Source: Erythroxylum novogranatense (Eukaryota; Streptophyta; Magnoliopsida; Malpighiales; Erythroxylaceae). Taken from it: a DNA stretch of 64,000 nucleotides. The stretch is taken from NCBI GenBank assembly GCA_029891385.1, contig CM057233.1:9613460-9677459 (forward strand), given 5' to 3'. The position numbers and the translations under genes were made by a program. Positions 34,356 through 45,519 of the stretch are shown here, in pieces; the first letter of the stretch is position 1, and every line of letters begins with the position of its first letter. The notes beneath the pieces were generated by a model. That model was given only the letters and a program-made list of their open reading frames with translations, made no database searches and was not told where the DNA came from.

Positions 34356-34859
34356 TGTTAAGTCAAAATGACTTTACGATTAATAATTTTGATGAAAATC
34401 AAATAATAATGCAGATACAAAATGAGACAGAAGAAAAAGCTAAAAATGAGACGGAACAAAATGAGACGAAAGCAAGAGCAAAAAATGAGACGGAAGAAAA
34501 ATGAGACGGAAAAAAATGAGACAGAAGCAAAAGCCGAAAATGAGACGAAAGAAAAATGAGACGGAAGAAAAATGAGACGGAACAAAATGAGATGGAAGCC
34601 AAAGCTGAAAATGAGACGGAATAAAATGAGACAATAGAAATGAGACGGAAACAAAGCTAAAAATGAGGCGATAGAAATAAGACGAAGCGAAGCAAAATGA
34701 GACGAAAGAATCGAAGACGAAGACCCGATACCACATCAGATGATAAATCAGTTTGAGTTAGTTATAGAACTCAACTGAATAACCGTTTCTTCAAAGATCA
34801 AGAAATAAGAAGAAAGAAGCAGTTATCAAGAAGTAGTTGAAGATGAAGGCTATAAATAC
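34356..34859 (+). repeat. C1 3' LTR, first half
   Basis: Matches 11183-11739 of the 5' LTR and ends at the B2 insertion. It contains the GAGACGGAA minisatellite in a shorter form (about 34420-34720) and the TATA box at 34851. Confidence 0.93.
34420..34720 (+). repeat. AATGAGACGGAA minisatellite in C1 3' LTR
   Basis: Same motif as 11242-11595 but about 50 bp shorter and with a different unit order, so the array has changed since insertion. Confidence 0.88.
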
Positions 34860-36681
34860 TGTAGGAAAATCCCGGGAGGTACATCACATGTACCAGGTGC
34901 GGAAAACAAAAATTTTTGTCACCGGGACCTTCCCGAAGGCCAGGATCTATGTGTCGGTATGAAGACTCAAACCTGAATAGCCAATAGAGACTATCTCTAA
35001 AGGTATCCACGCAGAGATCAGAAAACCTAACCGGGACAAACCCCTTTGACCCGGGAATAGCTAGAACAAAGTAAAGGCTGCTAGACCCTACCTACGTCTT
35101 GGAGAGCTTGGATCAACGTTGGAAAGCTTGCTTGGAAGAAGAGAGAAACGATGGTTGCCAAAGAGAGAAGAAGATGAAACCCTTTTCTACTAACTTAACA
35201 TTTAAGCTATTCTTCTCTTCAAACCCATAAGGCTCTTCGACCATCATCACTAAGCCATCATATATGTATCTTTTAACAATTAAAAGACTACCATAAGATG
35301 AGGCCAAGTGTATGGTTTAATAGCCATTCATTAATTAATGGAATAAATTAATCAAATTTGAAAAGTCAAAGGCTAATCTCTTCTTCCCTCTTCAAACGTG
35401 CACATGGGCTAATAAATATAATAATTAATTACTTAATTACTTAATTAATCAATTAAGATATAATTGCTAAGCTGGGAATTGGTCCCCAAACCCATCGGCC
35501 CCCGATCAAACAAGCGACTCCTAAACCTTTCTTAGCAATATTGATGTCGCGATCTCATCGGGACATATCCCAATCTCATCAGGATCCATTTAATCCTAAT
35601 GCTCTCCATAATTGGAACTCAGTCCAATACTATTTTACGGATTCTCTGAAACACTCTTATCGTGTGACCCTTTAGGTTCCGGTTATGTTGGCCACTTAGA
35701 TTAACAATTAACGAGGCAAGTCATGGCGGCGTCTAGCAACACATCATGACCCCCAATTGACCAGAAAGTAATTGGTTTGATGAATTCATCACGAACCAGA
35801 TCATGAACCTTTCCATAGACAATTACCGTGCAATTCGTCCTTTCATCATCCTATACCCCACTTAGTTATGAGTATGGTCAACGTGTCAACTCTTACTAGA
35901 CTAAGTCTAGCCCAAGTGTTATCAGTTCCTGTCTTAGGACTCATTACTTTATATGTCCATGAAGACACTCTTCATGACATATTTATGCTCTGGCCAGAGA
36001 CTTAAAGTAATGATCCTGACAAAAGGCGTGGTATCTCTTACGCTATCACGAAGTGATGAATCCTCTATTGGCTACTCAATTACCTTGAATACCTCAAGTT
36101 GTACTCCAAGCACCACCCTATGAGTAACCTCCGAAAGGCAAAAGGAATGGAGTCAAAGCACGTAATCAAGTATTCAAGATATCCTTGGTACCTCAAGTCT
36201 AAGGATACTTGCACCATTGCTATGATGAGATTATCACTGACATTAGAATAGGACATCCATGTGATGATCTCATGGCAGGTCATCCAATGTACTTAATACC
36301 CTTAGTAAGCATCCACATGTCAACTCTAAATATCCCATATTTACAGTTTCTGAGATCCAATGCTTGATCCAATCAAGGAGTATGACATATGCTAGTATGT
36401 CCAGATTAATGATGTCCAGTCTCATTAATCCTATGACTAGGGAAAATTTAGATACTGACATAATTGCACATGATAGGAATCTCAGGATTATGATCACATC
36501 ATAATTTCCTTCATGCTATGTCATATATCATGAACTGCATTAATTTGATTATAGATCAATATCAATTCATAAAGAACATCAAATTAATGAAATATGCCTT
36601 TCTTTATTTATTTATAAAGTCTGTACATGACTATGAACAAAATGCGCTAAAGGGGATTGCCTTTAGGGCACTACTCTAACA
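34860..36681 (-). repeat. Copia-B2 3' LTR
   Basis: 1822 bp partner of 42559-44393, starting TGTAGGAAAATCCCGGGAGG and ending CTACTCTAACA. Confidence 0.95.
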
Positions 36682-36694
36682 ATCTCCCACTTGA
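36682..36694 (-). promoter_or_regulatory. Copia-B2 polypurine tract
   Basis: Same CAAGTGGGAGAT (- strand) as in B1, next to the LTR. Confidence 0.85.
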
Positions 36695-36757
36695 CCTAAA
36701 GCCAATCGCCTTGGTATCTAATACCATAAGCGAGTACATGAGAATCAAAATTCTTCT

Positions 36758-38237
36758 GTGACAATGGCTTCATCAACGGATCAGCAATGTTCTGCTCTGT
36801 GGGAATTCTCTCGATCTCGACATCACCTCCGCAATGATCTCGAATCGATGATATCTCATGAGTACATGCTTAGATCGTTGGTGAGACCTTGGTTCCTTTG
36901 CTCGAGCAATAGCCCCATTGTTGTCACAAGACAACCGTATGGGCCCATCACATAGGAACCACACCAAGTTCAAGAATGAACTTCGATCTAAATAGACTTC
37001 CTTTCGCCTCGATGCAAAGAATGTACTCGCCTCGGCCGTTGAATCGTGATCGTCTCTTGTTTAGAACTCTTCCAACCGACCGCTCCGCCGCTCGATGTGA
37101 AAACATAACCGGTCGGGATTTTGAATCATCCCTATCGATTGAAAACGGCATCCGTATGCCGCCACTGAGATTTCCATCTCCATATATCAAGAAAACATCC
37201 TTAGTCCTTCGCAAGTACTTGAGGATATTCTCGATACCACCCGATGACCCTCACCAGATCCGATTGGTATCCGCCGTGACACTCGTGAGCATACGATACA
37301 TCGGCCTCGTACATAACATAGCATACATGATCGATCCTATCGCAGACGACACGGATCGATCCATGCGCATCCTCTCATCTTGTGTCTTAGGACATAGATT
37401 TCGAGAGTGTTATCCCATGAGACATGGGAAGAAACCCTCTCGATTGCTCCATGCTAAACCTCTTTAGCATCTTGTCTATGTACGATGATTGTGAAAGACC
37501 AAGCAACCTTTTTATCTATCTCTATAGATCCTTATCCCAAGGATATAAGTTGCTTCACCAAGGTCCTTCATGGCAAATTGTTTGGACAACCAAATCTTGA
37601 TTGATCAGAAGATCGAGACATCGCTTCCTAGTAATAATATGTCATCCACATATAGCACAAGGAATACGATTGCAGTCCCATTAACCTTCTTATACACACA
37701 AGATTCATCCAGATTTTGTGAGAAACCAAACTCTTTGATTACCTCATCAAACGGATATTCCAACTCTGGATGCTTGCTTCAATCCATAAATGGATTTACG
37801 AAGCTTGCATACCTTTTCGCCATCGATGGAAGTGAAGCCCTCCGTTGTGTCATGTACACATCCTCGGCGATTTCCATTAAGGAAAGTCGTCTTCACATCC
37901 ATTTGCCATATCTCATAATCATAATGAGCGGCAATGGCTAGGAGTATCCGAATGGATTTAAGCATTGCTACGGGTCAAGGTCTCGTCATAGTCAACTCCT
38001 TGTCTCTGACGAAATCCTTTGGCCACAAGCCTTGCTTTATAAGTAATCACATTACCATCCATGCCGGTTTTCTTCTTGAAAACCCATTTGCACCCTATGG
38101 GTTTGATTCCTTTGGGTGCATTCACCAAAGTCCATACTTGGTTTTCGTACATGGAATCCATTTCGGCTTTCATGGCAAGAAAGCCATTTTTTAGACTCGA
38201 ACTTTCGTAATCTCTTCATAGGTAGCAAGCTCATCAT
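36758..38237 (-). pseudogene. pol: Copia-B2 RT and RNase H, heavily frameshifted
   Basis: The RT start at 38173-37958 has MDSMYENQVWTLVNAPKGIK, CKWVFKKKTGMDGNV and QGVDYDETLTR. 37965-37747 has KSIRILLAIAAHYDYEIWQM, DVKTTFLNGN and SIYGLKQASR. The region carrying the YVDD motif (about 37600-37660) aligns to B1 at DNA level but has no long open frame. The RNase H end (37214-36948, RRTKDVFLIYGDG ... ILELGVVPM) is also distorted. The many breaks, against near-identical DNA, are atypical for normal decay (see findings). Confidence 0.88.
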
Positions 38238-38348
38238 CTTCTATGAGCAATACGTCATTCGCTCACTTACTAGAAATCCATATCTCTCGAACAAGGCGAT
38301 CCTACTTGACCTCGAACTTCGTGTGTAGGAGAAGGTTGAATCATTACT

Positions 38349-39660
38349 TCATCCGAATGAGTGAGCCTCGAGTTCAGCGGTTGATCGTATGTCTGTTTGA
38401 GCATCTTGAACTTCTTCAAGTTCGACTTTGCTCCCACTGTCCTCTTGCAGAAGAAACTCTTTCTCTAAAAAAACAGCATGCTTTGAAACAAACACCTTTT
38501 GTTCCTCAGCAAGGTAAAATTGATATCCTATGGTCTCTTTAGGATATCCTACAAACAAACACTTGTCAGACTTTGCTTCAAGCTTATCTCGATGAATCCG
38601 CTTCACGAAGGTGACAACCCCAAACTTTCAAATGAGAAAGATAAGGTTTTTCGTTAGTCCACATCTCATATGGAGTAACATTAATCGCCTTAGAGGGAAC
38701 TCGCTTAACAAGTAAACAATCGCTCTAGCGCATACCCCCAAAACGATTTTGGTAACTTCGAAACCCATCATTGATCGTATCATGTCCAACAAGGTTCGAT
38801 TTCTCCTTTCAACCACACCATGTGGTGTGTAAGGAGGAGTCCATTGAGATAAAATGTCATTATCTACGAGATAATCCAAACTGTTGGTCTAAGTATTCTC
38901 CACCACGATCGATCGTAATGCCTTGATACTTTTACCAAGTTGGTTTTCTACTTCATTTCAATTGTTTGAACTTTTCAAACGCTTCAGATTTGTATCTCAT
39001 CGACATAAGTACCCATATCGAGAATAATCATCGATAAAGGTAATGAAGTAACGACAACCACTTCTAGCATGGATGGACATCGGACCACATACATATGAAT
39101 GTATTAGGTCTAATACTCCAGTTGCTCGTTCACCCTTTCCCTTACAGGGTAACTTAGTCATTTTGCCTAATAAACAAGATTCGCATGTGTCATATGATTA
39201 ATAATCAAATGACCCTAAACTTCCACTCTTATGGAGCTTAGCGATCGTGTCTCATTTATATGGCTGTTCGACAATGCCATAAGTAAGTTGACTTTAAATT
39301 ATCTCTTTTATGTCTTTTGGTGTCATTGACATTCATAATTGATAAGACATATCTAATATGTAAATTCCATTGCATAATGTACCAAGATTATAAAGCATTC
39401 CATTAGAATTAATAGAACAACCATTGCTATTAAAATTCAAATGGAAACCAAATCTATTTAAACAAGAAATGATAATATGTTCTTTGTCAAAACGGGTACA
39501 AAATAACAATCATCCAATTCGAGTACAAGCCCGGTGGGAGAGACAAAACATAGGTTCCTACGGCTAATGCAAAGAACTCTTGCTCCATTTCCAACACGCA
39601 GTTCACTTCTCCTTCATGAGTCGCTCATCGTCCCCGAGGCCCCGTGATATCATTACATAT
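38349..39660 (-). pseudogene. pol: Copia-B2 integrase and post-integrase region
   Basis: 38606-38349 holds the block KCLFVGYPKETIGYQFYLAE, the conserved sequence after the integrase core. 38879-38628 has GVVERRNRTLLDMIRSMMGF, with the catalytic Glu, in better condition than in B1. Upstream, to about 39660, the DNA aligns to the B1 pre-integrase and core region but is frame-broken. Confidence 0.85.
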
Positions 39661-40541
39661 GTGAGCCACAACCAAGATCAAATACCCAAATGTTGTGATC
39701 AAGAATAAAGATTAACCTCAATGACAAACATACGAAGTAGTTGAGGCATCGATGCCTTTTTCGCTTTGGCGACTCCAGATAAACTTTGCAATTCGCCTCA
39801 ATGGCCATCTTTACCACAATGGAAGCAAGTTCCTTTCGGGCGCCTTCTTTGGTCTTCTTCTTGATGGCGCTTCCTTTTGGTTTCTTGGCCTTCTTCTTCT
39901 TTGGGTTCTTTTCTTCTTTGAATCGAAGAAGAAGCAGCCACCATTAAGACTTGCTTTTGCTATCGTTCTTGATAGCTTGTTCAATTGCTTGAGTGATTGA
40001 TCACTCAGAATTGTTGTGGATATTTGGTTCATCCGATAGTTTAACACGAATCGTGAATAATCGCTTCGGACAATCCAACCGAATTAATTCTATACTTAAC
40101 TCATAATCCATTACAAAACCTAAGACGCCAATCTCTCAATATAGCTATTCATCTTGAGGCCTCATTGGATGCAGATGTCCTCGAGCCATCTTTGTAGTGA
40201 AGAGAAGCCTTCGAGGTCTCGAACCTTTCGCATCGAGCTTGCTCATCAAACAGCCTCCCTAAGATGAAAGACTATAGTGTGAGCATCCATGGACTCGTCT
40301 TTCGCAGCTCTGGTGACATCGAGGCAAGCATAATGCAAGTAGCCATGTCATCGTTCCTTTAGATGCTTCGATATGCCTTCGATCCTCATCAAGCATCGAT
40401 GACAGTGCATTTGGAAGTGGAACATCTAGATGTATCCTTCCTCGATCCGAGAACAATTTCGATTCCTTAGCGATCAAGAAAATTCGGTCCAGTTAACTTG
40501 TTGGAATCCATTAGCGAGCGTAAGTTCACACTAGAAGACAT
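39661..40541 (-). pseudogene. gag: Copia-B2 gag region
   Basis: The start at 40541 corresponds to the B1 gag ATG (23345). The DNA is colinear with B1 gag but interrupted by numerous small indels, so only short pieces are readable, such as 40477-40259. The lysine-rich nucleocapsid linker lies near 39830-39930. Confidence 0.75.
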
Positions 40542-42544
40542 CTTCAACCAACCTAAATGGAAAGAGAGAAAGAATGTTAGAATAGGAATAGATGCATAAT
40601 CATAAGGACTTGAATGATATGCAAAAAGCTCCCACTAGTTTCATAGAATCCATAACCCTCATTACGAATCCAAAGAAACAAGATGAAATAATGTCCTAGT
40701 GGGTTGATATCCGATATTGCTAAGAATGACCTTGGGTTTACCCAACAAGTCACAACTTAGGTCAATCGGTAGGTATCGAACATACCAATTGCATCATCGA
40801 TAACCGACATTAAGAATGACCTTGGGTTTACCCAACAAGCCACCTTATGTCTCGGGAGGTATCAGATATACCAATTACATCTTAGACACAACTATCGATC
40901 AGTGCTATCCAACTTGTTGATACGTGCACTTACATTGGGTTATCAACTCTTTGATGCGCATACATCTGATGTATGCTACCCAATTTCGCCTCATCACGTT
41001 GACCTTCGAGTTTACTCAACAAACTAACGCTTCTAGTGAAAACCAACCCATTAATCCGAAAATCACATTTTCATGGTTCAACATATCCAGATAGAGCGAG
41101 CTTGGGTTTACCCAACAACCCAACCCTATAAGAACTCGGTTCTTACCATATTAATGGAAGGCGTTAGTTTTCATATAATAATTGAGGATTTCAACTCTAG
41201 ACTCAAGTCAAGGATTATAGTCACTGTGACTATATGGAATGATTTAGGTTTCATCAATCACATTGAATCTTTCCTTATAATCATCCATCATCCCTCCTGA
41301 GCATGTCACAAGTCGACTTACATAAGAATGCAAGTCGCCTTATGCTCTCGCTTCACGCACAAGTCGCCTTGTATAGTCGACTTATGCAAAGACCTTGAAC
41401 AAGTCGACTTATGTCCTGTATAAGTCGACTTATCCAGCGAAACTTGCTATTATCTCTAATTGACTAATTCCTCAATCCATGTAATCCCAATTCACAATAT
41501 CAACATATCTAAGGTAATATCTGTTAATTTGATGTACCAATGAACACTTCATTGTTACATGATTGCCATATACAGTCAAACCATACAAGAAATGCTTGAA
41601 AATGAGTCATTACTCATAAATATCCAAACAATTTAGGAAACACCAAATTATCACCCTAAGCATCTCTAGCTAGTCCATACGTTATCAAATTACTTCGGCA
41701 CAAGTCACAAAAAATTATGACGGCCAAAACAAGCAAGATAATGAAATACACTAACGAGACGCTAATGTGACCTATTCGGCATCCGAAAATTCTTGGAAAA
41801 CCAAATTCAAGCAATTCAGTTTGGAAAGCATACAACATCAAGATAACACATTTTCAATCACATTAAAAATGGTCCAAGGCATTGGAACTGAAAAATACAC
41901 ATTCAATTATGTCAAACAAAACAGTCCCAGCAATTTTCACAAAACTGCCAAGTTCTGTACATTGCTCGAAATAATCATTGAAAAAATTTCAATAAATTCT
42001 GAGAAAATTAAAAAGGTTACTACATGTTCAGAAAATGCTTCATGAATTTTTTCAGGATTTATAGCCATCAAAAACTCAGTCAACCTAAGCAACAAAACCG
42101 ATTCAAAATCTGTGTTCATCAACACAGCTATTCCCAACAGCATAGAATAAATTCGTAAATAAATATAAAATCACCTTGAAAACATTTTTCCATCCACATA
42201 GACATTCATAAACATCTTAGGGACATGTAGGTGAAAAAATCCGAAAAAAAAAGTTTCTAGAATTTATTAGCGAATTTATACACATGCCTGTTCACAGAAT
42301 GTGTCACAAAACAGCATCTAGAACCTTAGGGAATAAATTAGCAAAACTATATCAAATCAAATTGATAAATTCTCATCTTTCACAGACATATTCTATAACA
42401 TGTTATGAACAATTCTGGGCAGAAAAGTTTTGAAAAACATATCCCTATATTAATTCGAAATTTGGACAGCATACATGCATCAACGTCAAATTCAAATAGG
42501 AAGTCCGACCTAGCTAGGGTTTTAGCTTCATACACGACACAAGT
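40542..42544 (-). other. Copia-B2 5' leader, hairpin-rich
   Basis: Counterpart of the B1 leader. Hairpin units TTGGGTTTACCCAA occur at 40732-40745, 40822-40835 and 41102-41115, and gagtttactc at 41008-41017. The palindrome at 40958-40976 is the B1 23763-23780 palindrome with changed but still complementary arms and an extra central T. A reduced GTCGAC array lies at 41310-41431. Confidence 0.75.
41310..41431. repeat. AAGTCGACTT palindrome array, Copia-B2 leader
   Basis: Perfect units at 41310, 41401 and 41422, a nearly perfect TAGTCGACTT at 41374, and two decayed AAGTCGCCTT units at 41332 and 41361. It has fewer and different spacers than B1. Confidence 0.88.
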
Positions 42545-42557
42545 GGCTCTGATACCA
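42545..42557 (-). promoter_or_regulatory. Copia-B2 primer-binding site
   Basis: TGGTATCAGAGCC on the - strand, one base from the 5' LTR. Confidence 0.93.
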
Positions 42558-42558
42558 C

Positions 42559-44393
42559 TGTAGGAAAATCCCAGGAGGTACATCACATGTACCAGGTGCG
42601 GAAAACAAAAATTTTTATCGCCGGGACCTTCCCGAAGGCCAGGATCTATGTGTCGGTATGAAGACTCAAACCTGAATAGCCAATAGAGACTATCTCTAAA
42701 GGTATCCACGCAGAGATCAGAAAACCTAACCGGGACAAACCCCTTTGACCCGGGAATAGCTAGAAAAAAGTAAAGGCTGCTAGACCCTACCTCTGTCCTT
42801 GGAGAGCTTGGATCAACGTTGGAAAGCTTGCTTGGAAGAAGAGAGAAACGATGGTTGCCAAAGAGAGAAGAAGATGAAACCCTTTTCTACTAACTTAACA
42901 TTTAAGCTATTCTTCTCTTCAAACCCATAAGGCTCTTCGACCATCATCACTAAGCCATCTTTTATGTATCTTTTAACAATTAAAAGACTACCATAAGATG
43001 AGGCCAAGTGTATGGCTTAATAGCCATTCATTAATTAATGGAATAAATTAATCAAATTTGAAAAGTCAAAGGCTAATCTCTTCTTCCCTCTTCAAACGTG
43101 CACATGGGCTAATAAATATAATAATGAATTAATTAATTACTTAATTAATCAATTAAAATATAATTGCTAAGGTCCAGTCTAACTGGGGTTGGTCCTACTA
43201 CCCTCCGCCCCCAGATCAAAGCGACCCGTAAACCTTTCTTAGCAATATTGATGTCGCGATTTCATCGGGACATATCCCAATCTCATCAGGATCCATTTAA
43301 TCCTAATTCTCTCCATAATTGGAACTCAGTCCAATACTATTTTACGGATTCTCTGAAACACTCTTATGCATGTGACCCTTTAGGTTCCCGGTTATGTTGG
43401 CCACTTAGATTAACAATTAATCTGAGCAAGTCATGAGTGGCGTCTAGCAACACATCATGACCCCCAATTGACCGAAAAGTAATTGGTTTGATGAATTCAT
43501 CACGAACCAGATCACGAACCCTTCCATAGACAATTACCGTGCAATTCGTCCTTTCATCATCCTATACCCCACTTAGTTATGAGTATGGTCAACGTGTCAA
43601 CTCTTACTAGACTAAGTCTAGCCCAAGTGTTATCGGTTCTGCCTTGGGACTCATTACTTTATATGTTCATGAAGACACTCTTCATGACATATTTATGCTC
43701 TGGCCAGAGACTTAAAGTAATGATCCTGACAAGAGGCCAGGGTATCTCTTCTGCTATCACAGAAGTGATGAATCCTCTATTGGCTACTCAATTACCTTCG
43801 AATACCTCAAGTTGTACCCAAGCACCACCCTATGAGTAACCTCCGAAAGGCAACAAGGAATGGAGTCAAGCACGTAATCAAGATTCAAGATATCCTCGAG
43901 TACCTCAAGTCTAAGGATACTTGCACCATTGCTATGATGAGATTATCACTGACATTAGAATAGGACATCCATGTGATGATCTCATGGAAGGTCATCCAAT
44001 GTACTTACTACCCTTAGTAAGCATCCACATGTCAACTCTAAATATCCCATATTTACAGTTTCTGAGATCCACTGCTTGATCCAATCAAGGAGTATGACAT
44101 ATGCTAGTATGTCCGGATTAATGATGTCCAGTCTCATTAATCCTATGACTAGGGACAATTTAGATACTGACATAATTGCACATGATAGGAATCTCAGGAT
44201 TATGATCACATCATAATTTCCTTCATGCTATGTCATATATCATGAACTGCATTAATTTGATTATAGATCAATATCAATTCATAAAGAACATCAAATTAAT
44301 GAAATATGCCTTTCTTTATTTATTTATAAAGTCTGTACATGACTATGAACAAAATGCGCTAAAGGGGATTGCCTTTAGGGCACTACTATAACA
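42559..44393 (-). repeat. Copia-B2 5' LTR
   Basis: 1835 bp partner of 34860-36681, ending CACTACTATAACA. Confidence 0.95.
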
Positions 44394-44930
44394 AATACGA
44401 GTCGAAGTCGAAGACTGAAAAAGTTAGTGATTTTCAAGAAAGGCTAGAGATTTAAAAGCTAGAAATCTTATTCATTGTACTAAACTTTGAGCTACCATTG
44501 TCTGTAACAAAGCTCGAAACATCTTTCATTAGAAAGAAGAAAAGCTGATGGCCTAAAGAGGCTAAGTCAGAAAACAATACTTGTTGTAAGAGACCTGAAG
44601 AGGCTTGGTGAAAAGAATACTTGTATCTTTGAGAAGTATAGTGAAATCTCAGAAAAAATTATGAGGACTGGATGTAGCCCACGGTTTGGGGTGAACCAAT
44701 ATAAAACTGTTGTATCAATTCTTACTCTCAACTCTCAACTTTTAATTTCTATTGTTGATACAAATACTTCATAATACTGTTTTTCAATCGTTTGAGAAAG
44801 CAAGTTTTGTTTCAAAAGAAGTTTGTTCAAAAAGGGGATTGTTTTCAAAAAAGGATACACAATTCAACGCCCCTTTTTATGCGCTTTGTATATTGAATAT
44901 TAAGTCTATACTAACGTGTGATTCCCTTCA
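44394..44930 (+). repeat. C1 3' LTR, second half
   Basis: Matches 11735-12264; starts with the second copy of the B2 TSD and ends GATTCCCTTCA, followed by the C1 TSD aagct (44931-44935). Confidence 0.93.
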
Positions 44931-45519
44931 AAGCTACCCCTCTATGGGTCTCCATATGTGAGAGCTTCATCGCCCTCTCTTCTTCTGTCCCCTAGAGCTC
45001 CTCTCCTTTTTCCCCAGCGAAAAACACACCTCTTCTTTTCATAACCTTGTCATCACAAAGCCTTTGGTTTATATTAGAAACTAGGTTTAAAAAATGATAG
45101 GTGAGGTGGCAAGTGTCATATTCGTTACTTGATGTGTCATGGATGTGACACATCATGCATGGGCATGAGGAATAACTCACACACATGTATGTATATTGCA
45201 TAACCGTGAGTTAAAACTCACAACTGTGCAATAATTCGTTATGGCCGTGAGTCCTCCACTCTTTGTTATTTTTGTTCTTCTCCAGCGTCCATGAGCATGA
45301 TTGTCCACTCCACATGCAGCAACCTTCTTCTTTTTGGTTTATGTTGTCCATTAAAATCACCTAAGTTTTATACCTTTAACCTTTCTTCCTCCTCATAGGA
45401 AAGCTCTTATAATTCTTTCTAGTGTCTTGAATACCATTATTTATAGGCCTATGTGCATTAAACAATATATATGAAGGGAGCTTAGCATAAATGTTATCAG
45501 CATTAGTCTTCCTATATAA
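44931..45519. other. Non-coding spacer after C1
   Basis: No gene recognised. A small perfect stem (gatgtgtca ... tgacacatc) lies near 45131-45155. The sequence has no repeat match to the rest of the window. Confidence 0.5.

Larger units (their letters stand above)
34860..44393 (-). mobile_element. Copia-B2: nested Ty1/Copia retrotransposon in the C1 3' LTR
   Basis: 9534 bp, TSD aatac (34855-34859 and 44394-44398). Same family and same - strand orientation as B1: identical termini, PBS, leader type, gene order and polypurine tract. The LTRs (1822 and 1835 bp) differ mainly by small indels, so it is young. The insertion point is just downstream of the C1 TATA box. Coding segments are broken by many 1-2 base indels. 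Confidence 0.95.
11183..44930 (+). mobile_element. C1: SIRE/Maximus-like Ty1/Copia retrotransposon, split by three insertions
   Basis: Boundaries are exact: TSD aagct at 11178-11182 and 44931-44935. LTRs are 11183-12264 and 34356-34859 joined to 44394-44930, starting TGTTAA and ending TTTA/TTCA. Internal order is gag, protease, integrase, RT, RNase H, then an envelope-like third gene, the layout of SIRE-type Copia elements. Copia-B1 (17601-27310), the T2 LTR (28945-33852) and Copia-B2 (34860-44393) are nested in it. Without them the element would be about 9.6 kb. Coding regions contain in-frame stops and frameshifts and the LTRs differ visibly, so C1 is older than its nested guests. Confidence 0.93.
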
